Assembly: GCA_900548625.1 (NCBI GenBank)
Contig: URLO01000002.1
Location: 1-64,000, forward strand
Direction of reading: 5' to 3'
Length of the DNA: 64,000 bases
Origin: an uncultured Eubacteriales bacterium
GTDB lineage: Bacteria; Bacillota; Clostridia; Oscillospirales; Oscillospiraceae
A model generated the notes under the pieces. The model worked only from the letters and a program-made list of their open reading frames with translations. It ran no database searches and was not told the DNA's origin. Below are positions 53,095 through 62,713 of the stretch, piece after piece (positions within the stretch are counted from its first letter, which is position 1; each line of letters begins with the position of its first letter). Made by a program: the position numbers and the translations under genes.

Positions 53095-53190
53095 CGGCTC
53101 AGCAGGCGGCGGGTCCTGCGCTTTTCAAACAGTCTTTTGGAAAAGCTCCGGCGCATGGCTCGCGGCTGAAAAGACTGCGCCCGCGGCGCG
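53095..53190. repeat. Diverged remnant of the modular intergenic repeat
   Basis: CTTTTCAAACAGTCTTTTGG, AAAAGACTGCGCCCG and CGCGGCGCGCACAC echo the middle and hairpin modules of the repeat family but with many changes. It fills the gap before the ABC transporter gene. Confidence 0.4.
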
Positions 53191-53267
53191 CACACCCGCA
53201 GAGACCATAACGAAACTTCAAGCGGCAAGCAGATGCGATTTGATCTCACAAGGAGGCTTTGAAGCAT

Positions 53268-54908
53268 ATGAAACACCTGAAGCAATTAAATGGAATCCGA
53301 GGATTGCTCCCGTACCTGAAAACGAAAAGGCCCACGATCCTGCTGGTCTTCTTCCTGTCCGTCATTGACGCGGGACTGAGTCTGCTCCCCATCCAGATCA
53401 TCGCAGCGGTGGTCGATCTTCTCTCCACAGGAAAAAGCGCGTTCTCCTCTGTTCTGGGAACCAGTCTCTCGCTGCACGTTGTGTTCTTTGGCGTTGTATA
53501 CGCGTCGAAGCATGCGGTCAGCCTCGCATACGGCCATACAAACACCATGCTGTCAAGCGGGATCATCGAATCGCTGCGTGACGACGCCATGACGTGGGCG
53601 CTGGAGTCCTACAAGCCCTATAAGGAGGAGCGGCGGGAGGGCGACATCGTTTCCCGGATTTCCGGGGATGTGGAAGCCGTCGTCCGCGCTGTGGCGGGGC
53701 CGCTGAACGGTCTGCTGCCGATGGTGCTCAAAATGATCGGCTCTGTCGTCATGATGTTCGTCTGGAGCCCGGTTCTCGGTGCGATCTCGTTGGCGCTGGT
53801 GCTCCCGCTGTATTTTGCCAGCAAGCGCGTGGCGGTCAAAAGCAAGGAAATTGCGGCTGAGCAGCGCGCGGCCAGCGGCAGGCTCGTGGGCGCTGTCGGC
53901 GACCTTCTGTACTGCATTCCCATCATCAAGGCGTGGGGAAGCGAGCGTTTTGAGGCGGCGGGCTTCCATGCCTTCTCGCATCAGATGTATACCCTGAACA
54001 GAAAGAGCCAGCGGATCTTTAATATCTACTGGGGCATTACCTACACGCTGATGACCATCGGATATCTGTCGGCGGTCGTCTTCTCTGCCCGTTCTGCGTT
54101 GGCCGGGGCCGCGACTGCGGGTAGCATCGCCGTCGCGTACTCCTATATGTCCAATATCCTGACGCCCGCTGCTTCGATCAGCCGGTACGGCAACGATATT
54201 TTCCAGGCCGACGCCGCGCTCGCCAGAGTGTTCGAACTGAAGCCGGCGGCAGCGTCCCCGGCCGCCCCGTATGCGCTGCATGACGCGCCCGCGGTCGAAT
54301 TTGACCATGTGACGATCTCCTGCAGCGAGCACAAGCAGCTGCAGGATCTGTGCTTTACCGCGGCGCCTCATCAGCTCGTCGTGCTGGCGGGCGAAAGCGG
54401 CAGCGGCAAGTCAACGATCTTGAATGCGCTGCTTGGAAATCAGCCCACCACGGGCGGCAAGATCTTTGTCGATCATGTGGATGTGACAGGTCAGCTTGAC
54501 CGGCTGCGCAGCTCTGTCTCTGTCGCCTTTCAGGCATCCTACCTCTTTGACCGCAGCATCGCAGACAACGTGGCCTATGCCAGCGACGCGCCGGACGGAC
54601 AGCGGATTGAAGACGCTCTGCACGCCTCCGGTTTGGGCGGGCTTGTCCGCGAACGCGGCACGGATTTCAAAGTGGGCAGCAAGGGAAAATTCCTTTCCGG
54701 CGGCGAACAGCGCCGCGTGGCGTTTTCGCGTGCCCTTTATAAAAGCGCGCCGCTGTACTTACTCGACGAGCCTACGTCCGAGCTCGATCCCGAAACGAGC
54801 CGGGTCATCCTTGAGCAGATCCTGCGCTTAAAAGAATCCTCGACCGTCATCGCGGCATCCCACGACGCGGCGCTGATCGAAAAGGCCGATGTTGTGGTGC
54901 GGCTTTGA
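53268..54908 (+). CDS. ABC transporter, fused permease and ATPase (half-transporter)
   Basis: A 546-residue exporter-type half-transporter. Six membrane helices (about 20-310) precede an ATPase with Walker A GESGSGKST, signature LSGGEQRR and Walker B LYLLDEPTSEL. The distance between the family D-loop and the end is short. ATG 53268 is favoured over TTG 53259 because AAGGAGG (53250-53256) is 11 bases away. No partner half lies next to it, so a homodimer or a distant partner is expected. Substrate unknown. Confidence 0.9.
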   Translation: MKHLKQLNGIRGLLPYLKTKRPTILLVFFLSVIDAGLSLLPIQIIAAVVDLLSTGKSAFSSVLGTSLSLHVVFFGVVYASKHAVSLAYGHTNTMLSSGIIESLRDDAMTWALESYKPYKEERREGDIVSRISGDVEAVVRAVAGPLNGLLPMVLKMIGSVVMMFVWSPVLGAISLALVLPLYFASKRVAVKSKEIAAEQRAASGRLVGAVGDLLYCIPIIKAWGSERFEAAGFHAFSHQMYTLNRKSQRIFNIYWGITYTLMTIGYLSAVVFSARSALAGAATAGSIAVAYSYMSNILTPAASISRYGNDIFQADAALARVFELKPAAASPAAPYALHDAPAVEFDHVTISCSEHKQLQDLCFTAAPHQLVVLAGESGSGKSTILNALLGNQPTTGGKIFVDHVDVTGQLDRLRSSVSVAFQASYLFDRSIADNVAYASDAPDGQRIEDALHASGLGGLVRERGTDFKVGSKGKFLSGGEQRRVAFSRALYKSAPLYLLDEPTSELDPETSRVILEQILRLKESSTVIAASHDAALIEKADVVVRL

Positions 54909-54972
54909 GGCGGTTTCTCGGCGTTTTGGCGAGGATATTTTCAATTCGCATGGCGTTTTGGCGGGTTTCTTC

Positions 54973-55001
54973 TTGTAAATGGGATAAAATTGTGATACAC
55001 T
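54973..55001 (+). promoter_or_regulatory. Sigma-A-like promoter of prfC
   Basis: TTGTAA (54973-54978), 17-bp spacer, TACACT (54996-55001), about 107 bases before the start. The leader between shows nothing else I can name. Confidence 0.6.
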
Positions 55002-55107
55002 TGGTAGGCTGTAAATGTGATCGGATCTGATTTTCTGGAGGGGACAGACTTGCCAACATAAGAGAAGGAACGGTACAACACATTTTTAACAACAGGAGGA
55101 AACAGGT

Positions 55108-56691
55108 TTGTCTGCCTTACAAGAAGAGATCTCCCGGCGCAGGACGTTTGCGATCATCTCGCACCCGGACGCCGGTAAAACCACACTGACCGAAAAATTC
55201 CTGCTCTACGGCGGGGCCATCGCACAGGCGGGCGCCGTCAAGGGCAAAAAGAACTCCCGCGCCGCTGTCTCTGACTGGATGGAGATCGAAAAGCAGCGCG
55301 GCATCTCCGTCACCTCGTCCGTCATGCAGTTTCAGTATGACGGCTTCTGCATCAACATTCTGGACACGCCGGGCCATCAGGACTTCTCCGAGGACACCTA
55401 CCGCACGCTGATGGCGGCGGACTCCGCCGTCATGGTCATCGACGGCGCGAAGGGCGTCGAGCCGCAGACGCGCAAGCTGTTCAAGGTCTGCGCCATGCGC
55501 CACATCCCCATTTTTACCTTCATCAACAAGATGGACCGCGAGACGCGCGACCCGTTCGACCTGCTCGACGAGCTGGAAAACGAGCTCGGGATTGAGACGT
55601 ATGCATGCAACTGGCCCATCGGCTGCGGCAGGGAATTTCAGGGCGTGTATGACCGCCGTTCCAGCCAGCTTCTGTTCTTCTCCGGCATTTCCGGCAAAAA
55701 CCGCGCCGGAAAGCAGGAGATCGAGCTGGACAGCCCGGCGGTCACGGAGCTGCTCGGCGAAAAGCGCGCGGCGCAGCTTCGCGACGACGTGGAGCTGCTC
55801 GGCGCGGGCCGCGAGTTTGACATGGACGAGGTCCAAAGCGGCCGCCTCTCGCCGGTGTTCTTCGGCTCCGCGCTCACGAATTTCGGCGTCGAGCCGTTTT
55901 TGGAGGAGTTTTTGCGCATGACGCCGAGCCCGCTGGCACGCGAGGCCGACTGCGGCGTCATTGACCCGTTCAGCCCCGACTTCTCCGCTTTCGTCTTTAA
56001 GATCCAGGCGAATATGAACAAGGCGCACCGCGACCGTCTGGCGTTCATGCGCATCTGCTCGGGTAAATTCGAGCGCGACGCGGAGTATTATCACATTCAG
56101 GGAGGCAAGAAAATGCGCCTGTCGCAGCCGCAGCAGCTCATGGCCTCGGAGCGCGAGATCGTGGACGAGGCCTACGCGGGCGACATCATCGGCGTGTTCG
56201 ACCCCGGCATTTTCTCCATCGGAGACACCATCTGCACACCGGGGAAGAAGTTCCGCTTCGGCGGCATCCCAACCTTCGCGCCGGAGCATTTCTCCCGCGT
56301 CAGCCCGCGCGACTCGATGAAGCGCAAGCAGTTCATCAAGGGCACCGAGCAGATCGCGCAGGAGGGCGCCATCCAGATCTTCAAGCTGCCGAATTCCGGC
56401 ATGGAGGAGGTCATCGTGGGTGTCGTCGGCACGCTGCAATTTGACGTGTTCCAGTACCGGATGAAGTCTGAGTACGGCGTCGATCTTCGGATGGAGGGAC
56501 TTCCGTATGAGCACCTGCGCTTCATTGCCAAGTCGCCGGTCGAGGATCTGAAGGATCTGAACCTCTCGTCCGATGTGGAGCTGCTGGAGGACTACCGCGG
56601 CCACAGCCTGCTCGTTTTCTCGAGCCTCTGGTCGATCGATTACACCATCAAGCGCAACCCCGGACTGGAGCTGTCCGAAACGCTGAACTGA
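55108..56691 (+). CDS. prfC: Peptide chain release factor 3
   Basis: A 527-residue translational GTPase that recycles RF1/RF2 from the ribosome. G1 is HPDAGKTT, switch II region DTPGHQDFSED and G4 NKMD. Length and the EF-G-like domain layout separate it from EF-G (no domain IV). The start codon is TTG 55108: AGGAGG sits 7 bases upstream, and the conserved N-terminus (LQEEISRRRTFAIISHPDAG) begins immediately. It ends at a textbook terminator. Confidence 0.96.
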   Translation: MSALQEEISRRRTFAIISHPDAGKTTLTEKFLLYGGAIAQAGAVKGKKNSRAAVSDWMEIEKQRGISVTSSVMQFQYDGFCINILDTPGHQDFSEDTYRTLMAADSAVMVIDGAKGVEPQTRKLFKVCAMRHIPIFTFINKMDRETRDPFDLLDELENELGIETYACNWPIGCGREFQGVYDRRSSQLLFFSGISGKNRAGKQEIELDSPAVTELLGEKRAAQLRDDVELLGAGREFDMDEVQSGRLSPVFFGSALTNFGVEPFLEEFLRMTPSPLAREADCGVIDPFSPDFSAFVFKIQANMNKAHRDRLAFMRICSGKFERDAEYYHIQGGKKMRLSQPQQLMASEREIVDEAYAGDIIGVFDPGIFSIGDTICTPGKKFRFGGIPTFAPEHFSRVSPRDSMKRKQFIKGTEQIAQEGAIQIFKLPNSGMEEVIVGVVGTLQFDVFQYRMKSEYGVDLRMEGLPYEHLRFIAKSPVEDLKDLNLSSDVELLEDYRGHSLLVFSSLWSIDYTIKRNPGLELSETLN

Positions 56692-56706
56692 AAAAACAGA
56701 ATTCAG

Positions 56707-56736
56707 GCAGGAGAGCATGCGCTCTCCTGCTTTTTT
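56707..56736 (+). terminator. prfC terminator
   Basis: A 10-bp perfect stem GCAGGAGAGC / GCTCTCCTGC, loop ATGC, then T6. Confidence 0.95.
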
Positions 56737-56793
56737 CTATGCGGAAGGAAACCCCGCAGATGCGCCCCATGCTCGCAAAAATGACCGATTCTC

Positions 56794-56822
56794 TTGCTAT
56801 TTCCGACTCTGCGCGTTAAAAT
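56794..56822 (+). promoter_or_regulatory. Sigma-A promoter of the D-aminoacylase gene
   Basis: TTGCTA (56794-56799), 17-bp spacer, TAAAAT (56817-56822), 20 bases before the start codon. Confidence 0.7.
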
Positions 56823-56842
56823 ATCCACAGAAATGAGGCGAT

Positions 56843-58438
56843 ATGATGTTTGATTATCTGATCCGAAACGCCATGCTCGTGGATGGGACGGGTGCGCCCG
56901 CCGAACGGGGCGACCTTGCCATACAGGGCGGAAAGATCGCCGCCGTGGGCTGCCTCCCGCACGCCTCCGCCGCACAGGTGCTCGATGCGCGCGGCATGTA
57001 CCTGACGCCGGGCTTTCTGGACATTCACCGCCATGCCGACGACGCCCTGTTCCGTCCCGGCTTTGGCCGCGCGGAGCTGGCGCAGGGGCTGACGACGATC
57101 GTGAACGGCAACTGCGGCCTGTCCCTCGCGCCGGTGCCGGCGGCGCGCCGGCCGGAGATCTACGGCTATCTGACGCCGGTCACAGGACTTCCGGCGGAGG
57201 AGCTGCCGACGCAGACCATGCAGGCCTATCTGGACGCGGTCGGGGCGGCTGTGCTTCCGCTGAACGTCGGAATGCTGGTCGGCGGCGGGACGGTGCGTGC
57301 CGCGGCGGCCGGTTTTTCACCGGAGCCGCTGGACAGCGGCGCGCTTCGTGCGGTACACCGCCTGATAGAGCAGAGCCTTTCCGGCGGCGCGCTCGGCGTG
57401 TCGCTCGGGCTTGGCTATGCGCCGGAAATTTTCTATACGACGCAGCAGCTCATTGACGCGCTGGCTCCACTGCGTGAAAGCGGCGTGCCCATCGCTGTCC
57501 ACATGCGTCAGGAGGGCGCGGGGGTGGTGGAGGCGCTGGAGGAAATGATGACGGTCGCGCGCGCTCTCCGCACGCCCGTTCACATCAGCCACCTCAAGAG
57601 CATCGGCAAGGCGTACTGGGGCAGATACATGCCGCAGATGCTCGAAATTCTGACGCGCACGCGGGAGGAAGGGCTTGACGCGAGCTGCGACCTCTATCCC
57701 TACACCGCAGGCTCCACACAGCTCATCCACGTCCTGCCGCCGGAATCGCAGGACGGCGGCCTTGCCGCGCTGACGGAAAAGCTCCGCGAACCGGCGTTCC
57801 GCGCGAGGATGCGCGAGCGGATGCTGACCGGGACGGATTTTGAAAATCTGTCGCTGCTGGTCGGCTGGGAAAACATCGACGTTTCCACGGTCGCAAACGA
57901 GGAAAACCGCCGCTTTGTCGGCAGGAGCATTGCCGAAAGCGCGCAAAAAGAGCACGCCGATCCGTTTGATTTCACATTCGACCTGCTTGCCTCGGAGCAC
58001 TGCACCGTCACGATGATCGACCGCATCACCTCCGACGCGGACATCTGCGCCGCGCTCCGCGCGCCGTTTTCCAGCGTCATTTCGGACGCGACCTATCCGG
58101 CAAGCGGCCTTCTGCATCCGCGCGTCTACGGGACGTGTACGCACCTGATCGAGCAGTACGTCTGCAAGCGGCACGTTCTGACGCTTGAGGAGGCCGTCAA
58201 AAAGCTGACGTCTCTGCCCGCAGGGGTGCTCGGGCTTCGCGGCAAGGGGCGTCTTGCCGCCGGAATGGACGCGGATCTGTGCCTGTTTGACGCGCAGGCG
58301 CTGCACGAAACGGCGACGTGGCAGGCCCCGGCGCAGCTTTCCGAGGGAATGCGGTGGGTCTTTGTCGGCGGCGTTCCCGCCATCCGGGAGGGCGCGTTCA
58401 CGCCTGCGGCAAACGGCCGCGTCCTGCGCCGCGCATAA
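56843..58438 (+). CDS. N-acyl-D-amino-acid deacylase family amidohydrolase
   Basis: A 531-residue metal-dependent hydrolase of the D-aminoacylase family. The first metal motif is DIHRHADD, the bridging Cys is in NGNCGLSLAP, and metal His residues appear in HMRQEG and HISHLKS. The C-terminal GLRGKGRLAAGMDADLCLFD completes the small beta domain. It would release D-amino acids from N-acyl forms, but close relatives act on other amides. Start: two ATGs (56843 and 56846) behind GAGG. Confidence 0.88.
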   Translation: MMFDYLIRNAMLVDGTGAPAERGDLAIQGGKIAAVGCLPHASAAQVLDARGMYLTPGFLDIHRHADDALFRPGFGRAELAQGLTTIVNGNCGLSLAPVPAARRPEIYGYLTPVTGLPAEELPTQTMQAYLDAVGAAVLPLNVGMLVGGGTVRAAAAGFSPEPLDSGALRAVHRLIEQSLSGGALGVSLGLGYAPEIFYTTQQLIDALAPLRESGVPIAVHMRQEGAGVVEALEEMMTVARALRTPVHISHLKSIGKAYWGRYMPQMLEILTRTREEGLDASCDLYPYTAGSTQLIHVLPPESQDGGLAALTEKLREPAFRARMRERMLTGTDFENLSLLVGWENIDVSTVANEENRRFVGRSIAESAQKEHADPFDFTFDLLASEHCTVTMIDRITSDADICAALRAPFSSVISDATYPASGLLHPRVYGTCTHLIEQYVCKRHVLTLEEAVKKLTSLPAGVLGLRGKGRLAAGMDADLCLFDAQALHETATWQAPAQLSEGMRWVFVGGVPAIREGAFTPAANGRVLRRA

Positions 58439-58478
58439 ACTGCACGTCTGCGAAAAATTGCTGCGCGATTTTGTGCGG

Positions 58479-58507
58479 TTGCTTTTTTGGCGCGCTTCCT
58501 GTAAAAT
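58479..58507 (+). promoter_or_regulatory. Sigma-A promoter of the exonuclease gene
   Basis: TTGCTT (58479-58484), 17-bp spacer, TAAAAT (58502-58507). Confidence 0.7.
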
Positions 58508-58527
58508 AGCCGCAAGAGGTGATGAAA

Positions 58528-59214
58528 ATGCTGGATTCCCTGTTCACAAGCTTTGAACGCATCATCGTGCTCGACACGGAGACGACGGGCATCGACTGTA
58601 AAAAAGATGAGATCATCGAGCTGGCGGCGGCCAGCGTCACGCCGGCCGGCGTGGAGAGCGAAATGGATGTGTTCATCCGCCTGTCGGAGGGAAGAACGCT
58701 TCCGCCCATGATCACGCAGCTGACCGGCATCACGCCGCAGCAGCTCGAGCAGGAGGGCGTGGAAAAATGGGAGGCGGCGGCGCAGTTTGCGGCGGCGATC
58801 TCGCATCCGAACACACTTCTGGTGGCATACAACGCGCAGTTTGACCTGTGCTTTTTGTACTATTTTCTTGCGCGGCTGGAGCTGGCGGACGCGCTCAAGG
58901 GCGTCAAGATGCTCGATGCGATGACGGTCTACAAGGACCGCCGCGAGTATCCGCACAAGCTGCAAAGCGCCATCGACGCCTACGGCGTGCCGACGCAGAA
59001 CACCCACCGCGCGGTGGACGATGCGAAGGCCGCGCTCGAGGTGCTGGAGGCGATGGGGCGCGAGCTGGACGATCTGATGCAGTACGTCAACCTGTTCGGC
59101 TACAACCCGAAATACGGCGTCTCCGGCCCGCGCATCTCGTCGATCACGTATCTCCCGCAGGGGCGCTTCACCGGCGAGAAGCTCTATCAGCAGAAAAAAC
59201 CGGCGCTCCTGTGA
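58528..59214 (+). CDS. DnaQ-type 3'-5' exonuclease
   Basis: A 228-residue DEDDh exonuclease. ExoI is VLDTETTGID, ExoII lies in LVAYNAQFDLCFL and ExoIII is HRAVDDAKAALEVL. It may serve as a stand-alone proofreading or repair nuclease, similar to the polymerase III epsilon domain. ATG 58528 is preferred: the extended site AGAGGTGAT (58515-58523) has ideal spacing; ATG 58522 and GTG 58519 lie inside it. It ends just before a perfect terminator. Confidence 0.92.
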   Translation: MLDSLFTSFERIIVLDTETTGIDCKKDEIIELAAASVTPAGVESEMDVFIRLSEGRTLPPMITQLTGITPQQLEQEGVEKWEAAAQFAAAISHPNTLLVAYNAQFDLCFLYYFLARLELADALKGVKMLDAMTVYKDRREYPHKLQSAIDAYGVPTQNTHRAVDDAKAALEVLEAMGRELDDLMQYVNLFGYNPKYGVSGPRISSITYLPQGRFTGEKLYQQKKPALL

Positions 59215-59235
59215 GCGCACCTCCGACCGGAGCTT

Positions 59236-59268
59236 GAGAGCCGCGAAAGCGGCTCTCAAATTTTTTTT
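59236..59268 (+). terminator. Terminator of the exonuclease gene
   Basis: A 9-bp perfect stem GAGAGCCGC / GCGGCTCTC with a GAAA tetraloop, then T8. Confidence 0.97.
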
Positions 59269-59374
59269 AAAAATTTTTCGTTTTGGGTGAGAGTTTTTTC
59301 GATTTCTTGTACCTATATAAGTGAAAGGGTTTTTCTCACTCTTTCAGACAAATCGGAGAGGAGGCTCAAACGAA

Positions 59375-59728
59375 ATGTACGATACCGCAAAGCGCGTCGC
59401 GCTCGTCAAGCGGCGCGTGCATGAAAGGAGCCGCCGAAAACGGCGGCGCGAGGCAATAAGCCTCTCCGCCGTGTGTCTGCTGCTGTTCACGGTCCTGATG
59501 CAGACAGCGGGCACAGCCGTCGGGCGGGGGCAGCCTGCGGCATGGGGCGTGTTCGGCGCGATGCTGCTGCGGGAGGACGCGGGCGGATATGTGCTGGTGG
59601 CCGTCGTTTCCTTTGTCGCGGCGGCGGCGATCACGGCGCTGTGCTTCCGGCTCAGAAACAGAGAAAATCAGAAAAAAGGCGGGACAGACAAGCCCGACCA
59701 ACACAAACAGGAGGAAAAAATCCAATGA
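59375..59728 (+). CDS. Small membrane protein coupled to the surface protein gene
   Basis: A 117-residue protein with a very basic N-terminus (KRRVHERSRRKRRRE, about 12-26), two predicted helices (about 28-47 and 72-92) and a charged tail. No family is recognised. GAGGAGG precedes ATG 59375. Its stop overlaps the start of the LRR/SLH gene (ATGA), so the two are translated together. A role in export or regulation of the surface protein is possible but unproven. Confidence 0.75.
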   Translation: MYDTAKRVALVKRRVHERSRRKRRREAISLSAVCLLLFTVLMQTAGTAVGRGQPAAWGVFGAMLLREDAGGYVLVAVVSFVAAAAITALCFRLRNRENQKKGGTDKPDQHKQEEKIQ

Positions 59729-62490
59729 AGAAACGAATTTTCAGCATACTGCTCGTCTGCTGCATGGTGTTGGCGCTTTTGCCGACAACTGCGCTTGCCG
59801 AGAACGGCGGGGGAGTTGCCGTCGATCATATCAACTTCCCAGACTCGATGTTCCGCACCTTTATCCAGACAAGCCTTGACATCAACCATGACGGCGTCTT
59901 GAGCGAAGAGGAGATCGCAGCGACTGTCACGATAGATTGTACCTACAGACCAATCCAGGATCTGACGGGCATCGAGCACTTTACCGCAATGAAGACTTTG
60001 AGGTGCCATAATACCCACCTGATCTCGCTGGATGTCAGCAAGAATGCGGCCCTGGAGGAGCTGGACTGCTCCGAGACCCCGCTGACCTCGCTGAATGTCA
60101 GCAAAAACGCCAACTTACGGAGCTTGGCCTGTATGCGGACCAAGCTGTCCTCACTGGATGTCAGCCACAATGTCAACCTGAAGTCTTTGAACACCGAGCA
60201 GACCCCACTGGGGACGCTGGATGTCACCAAAAACACGGCATTGGAGTTCCTGAACTGCTTCGGCAACAATCTGACCACGATCGATGTCAGCGAGAATACG
60301 GCGCTGGTCACCCTGTACTGTGCCAGCAATCAGCTGACCGAGATCGATGTCACGGGGAACACCGCTCTGCAGCACTTAGACTTCGGTCAAAACAACCTGA
60401 CCTCGATCGATCTCACCAGGAACGTCAATTTGCTGACCGTCTCCTACAATCAGAACCCGGTCACAACGCTGGATGTCAGCAGGAATACCGCACTGAAGGA
60501 GCTGCACTGTACCTTCACCCCGCTGACTTCGCTGGATATCAGCAAGAACACCGCGCTGGAAAAGCTGAACTGCCTCGGCGTCCAACTGACCGAGCTGGAT
60601 GTCCGTCAAAACACCGCATTGGAAAGGCTGGAGTGCAATAAAAACCAGCTGACCACGCTGGATGTCAGCCAGAATGTCAATTTGGAATTATTTATTTGTA
60701 CCGGCAACGCCTATCCGATCGCCGTTGGTGAAAACCGCACCTTTGCCCTTTCCACCTTGCCGGAGGGCTTCGAGATCGAAAAGGCCGGCAATTGGACGGG
60801 CGGAACCGTCAGCGACGGCATCCTGACGGTGGACGAGGGCGCAACAGAGGTCACCTACGCTTACGACTGCGGAAGCAGCAAGCCGGTTACCTTCAAGCTG
60901 ACGCTTACGGACGGCTGCACCGTAACCTTTGACACGGACGGCGGCAGCGCCGTGGAGTCCCAGACCGTGGTAAGCGGCCAAAAAGCCGTCAGGCCTGCCG
61001 ATCCTGCGCGGACCGGCTACACCTTCGCGGGCTGGTATCTGGACGGGGAAGTCTATGATTTCGATACCCCCGTGACGACGGATCTCACGCTGACGGCGCA
61101 TTGGACGGCAAATCAGTATACCATCACCTTCGACACCGCCGGCGGCAGCGAAATTGCTCCGATTACGCAGGATTACGGCACGCCCATCACCGCGCCCGCC
61201 GACCCGACAAGAGAAGGCTATACCTTCGCCGGTTGGGACAAGGCGATCCCCGCGACCATGCCCGCCGAGAATATGACGATCACCGCGCAGTGGACAGTCA
61301 ATCAGTACACCATCACCTTTGACACCGCCGGCGGCAGTGCCATCGCATCCATCACGCAGGACTACGGCACGCCCATCACCGCGCCTGCCGCTCCCATCAG
61401 GACCGGCTACACGTTTGCCGGCTGGAGTCCTGCGCTCCCGGCAACGATGCCCGCCGAGAATATGACCGTCACGGCGCAGTGGACAGTCAATCAGTACACC
61501 ATCACCTACGATCTGGACCGCGGCACGGCCGATGACAATCCTACCGGCTATACCGTCGAGACGGAGACCTTCACCCTCAAAAACCCCACACGCCCCGGCT
61601 ACATCTTCTCCGGCTGGAGCGGCACCGGCCTGACGGGCGAGGATAACCTGACCGTCACCATCCCGAAGGGCAGCACCGGCAACCGCAGCTATACGGCGCA
61701 CTGGCGCTACAACGGCGGCTACAGATACTACACCATCAAGGCAACTGCCGGGGCTGGCGGCTCCATTTCTCCCTCCGGCAATGTCAGCGTCCGCGAGGGC
61801 AGCGATCGGACCTTCACCATCACCCCGGATAAGGGCTATGCTGTCGCCAACGTCAAGATTGACGGCAAGAGCATCGGCGCGGTGCGGAGCTACACCTTTG
61901 AAAACGTGAGACACGCGCATACCATCGAGGTCAGCTTTATGAAGGCTGGCGGCAACCCCCAGACCGGCGTGTTTGTGGATGTAGCCACCGGCAGCTATTA
62001 TGAGGACGCCGTGGATTGGGCAGTGGAGAACGGCATCACCACCGGCGTCAGCGCAAATCGCTTCGACCCGAACGGCGTCTGCACCCGCGCGCAGGCCGTG
62101 ACCTTCCTGTGGCGTGCCGCTGGCAGTCCCAAACCCGAAACCCGCACCATGCCGTTTACCGACGTTCCCGCGGGCAGCTACTATTACGACGCGGTGCTGT
62201 GGGCAGTGGAAAATGGCATTACCAAGGGAACCAGCGACACCACGTTCAGCCCCAACATGACCTGCTCCCGCGCCCAGATCGTCGCGTTCCTGTGGCGCTC
62301 TGAAAAATCCCCGGCAGCGGGTACGGCCAATCCCTTTGCCGATGTGAAGTCCACCGCCTACTACGCCGATGCGGTACTGTGGGCGGTCAAGGAGGACATC
62401 ACCAAGGGAACCACCAACACAACATTCAGCCCCGACGCAGATTGCACCAGAGCGCAGATCGTGACCTTCCTCTGGCGCTGCAAGAAGTGA
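59725..62490 (+). CDS. Secreted LRR / InlB-repeat / SLH surface protein
   Basis: A 921-residue modular surface protein. Signal peptide about 1-25 (ends TTALA); an EF-hand/dockerin-like loop DINHDGVLSEEE near 52-63; eleven 21-residue leucine-rich repeats of the type LTSLDVSKNTALEKLNC (residues about 99-329); four InlB-type B repeats (TGYTFAGW, about 410-665); a Gly-rich Bacterial-repeat domain; and three SLH domains (about 755-920) for cell-wall anchoring. It probably serves adhesion or binding; the ligand is unknown. It is coupled to the small membrane gene upstream and convergent with another SLH gene. Confidence 0.92.
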   Translation: MKKRIFSILLVCCMVLALLPTTALAENGGGVAVDHINFPDSMFRTFIQTSLDINHDGVLSEEEIAATVTIDCTYRPIQDLTGIEHFTAMKTLRCHNTHLISLDVSKNAALEELDCSETPLTSLNVSKNANLRSLACMRTKLSSLDVSHNVNLKSLNTEQTPLGTLDVTKNTALEFLNCFGNNLTTIDVSENTALVTLYCASNQLTEIDVTGNTALQHLDFGQNNLTSIDLTRNVNLLTVSYNQNPVTTLDVSRNTALKELHCTFTPLTSLDISKNTALEKLNCLGVQLTELDVRQNTALERLECNKNQLTTLDVSQNVNLELFICTGNAYPIAVGENRTFALSTLPEGFEIEKAGNWTGGTVSDGILTVDEGATEVTYAYDCGSSKPVTFKLTLTDGCTVTFDTDGGSAVESQTVVSGQKAVRPADPARTGYTFAGWYLDGEVYDFDTPVTTDLTLTAHWTANQYTITFDTAGGSEIAPITQDYGTPITAPADPTREGYTFAGWDKAIPATMPAENMTITAQWTVNQYTITFDTAGGSAIASITQDYGTPITAPAAPIRTGYTFAGWSPALPATMPAENMTVTAQWTVNQYTITYDLDRGTADDNPTGYTVETETFTLKNPTRPGYIFSGWSGTGLTGEDNLTVTIPKGSTGNRSYTAHWRYNGGYRYYTIKATAGAGGSISPSGNVSVREGSDRTFTITPDKGYAVANVKIDGKSIGAVRSYTFENVRHAHTIEVSFMKAGGNPQTGVFVDVATGSYYEDAVDWAVENGITTGVSANRFDPNGVCTRAQAVTFLWRAAGSPKPETRTMPFTDVPAGSYYYDAVLWAVENGITKGTSDTTFSPNMTCSRAQIVAFLWRSEKSPAAGTANPFADVKSTAYYADAVLWAVKEDITKGTTNTTFSPDADCTRAQIVTFLWRCKK
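60019..60711 (+). repeat. 63-bp tandem repeats encoding 21-residue LRRs
   Basis: Eleven in-frame 63-bp units with the recurring core CTGGATGTCAGC. They vary enough to be old, but they are regular in length with no indel. Confidence 0.85.
61108..61497 (+). repeat. Near-identical tandem InlB-repeat units
   Basis: Two adjacent units of about 195 bp (CAGTATACCATCACCTTCGA onward, each ending in GCGCAGTGGACAGTCAA) differ at few positions, pointing to recent duplication or ongoing homogenisation within the surface protein. Confidence 0.7.
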
Positions 62491-62539
62491 CCGGCTGACA
62501 TGACCCCATAAGCAGACATCGAACAGGCTCACCTTTGAG

Positions 62540-62564
62540 GGGCGCGGGCAAACAGCCCGCGCCC
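62540..62564 (+). terminator. Hairpin after the LRR/SLH gene
   Basis: A 10-bp perfect stem GGGCGCGGGC / GCCCGCGCCC with a 5-base loop, 50 bases past the stop. Confidence 0.7.
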
Positions 62565-62565
62565 G

Positions 62566-62596
62566 AGCTTGTCAAAAAAGGTTTTTTGACAGTCTG
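62566..62596. repeat. Hairpin module of the intergenic repeat, copy 7
   Basis: GAGCTTGTCAAAAAAGG then TTTTTTGACAGTCTG joins the left hairpin module directly to the right end of the long repeat copies. It looks like a minimal or internally deleted copy. Confidence 0.6.
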
Positions 62597-62630
62597 CAAC
62601 GGGTATCCGGCTTTTGCCGGATACCCGTTG
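62597..62630. terminator. Bidirectional hairpin between convergent surface-protein genes
   Basis: A 15-bp perfect stem CAACGGGTATCCGGC / GCCGGATACCCGTTG around a 4-base loop, lying between the two SLH genes. Confidence 0.8.
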
Positions 62631-62713
62631 TTGTCTGCCAGCCCTGCCGGGCAGGCGCCGCGATGCACAACACCGCGCAGCCGCGCTTCATGCCATGCAC
62701 TGCGGCAGGCGCG

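Noticed and set aside
60019..60711. CRISPR-like array because of regular 63-bp periodicity
   Set aside because: The repeats are in frame, encode LRRs, and have no conserved repeat/variable spacer pattern.
59725..62490. Internalin-like virulence factor
   Set aside because: The LRR and InlB-type repeats are widespread in gut commensals; the SLH anchor and context do not indicate pathogenicity.
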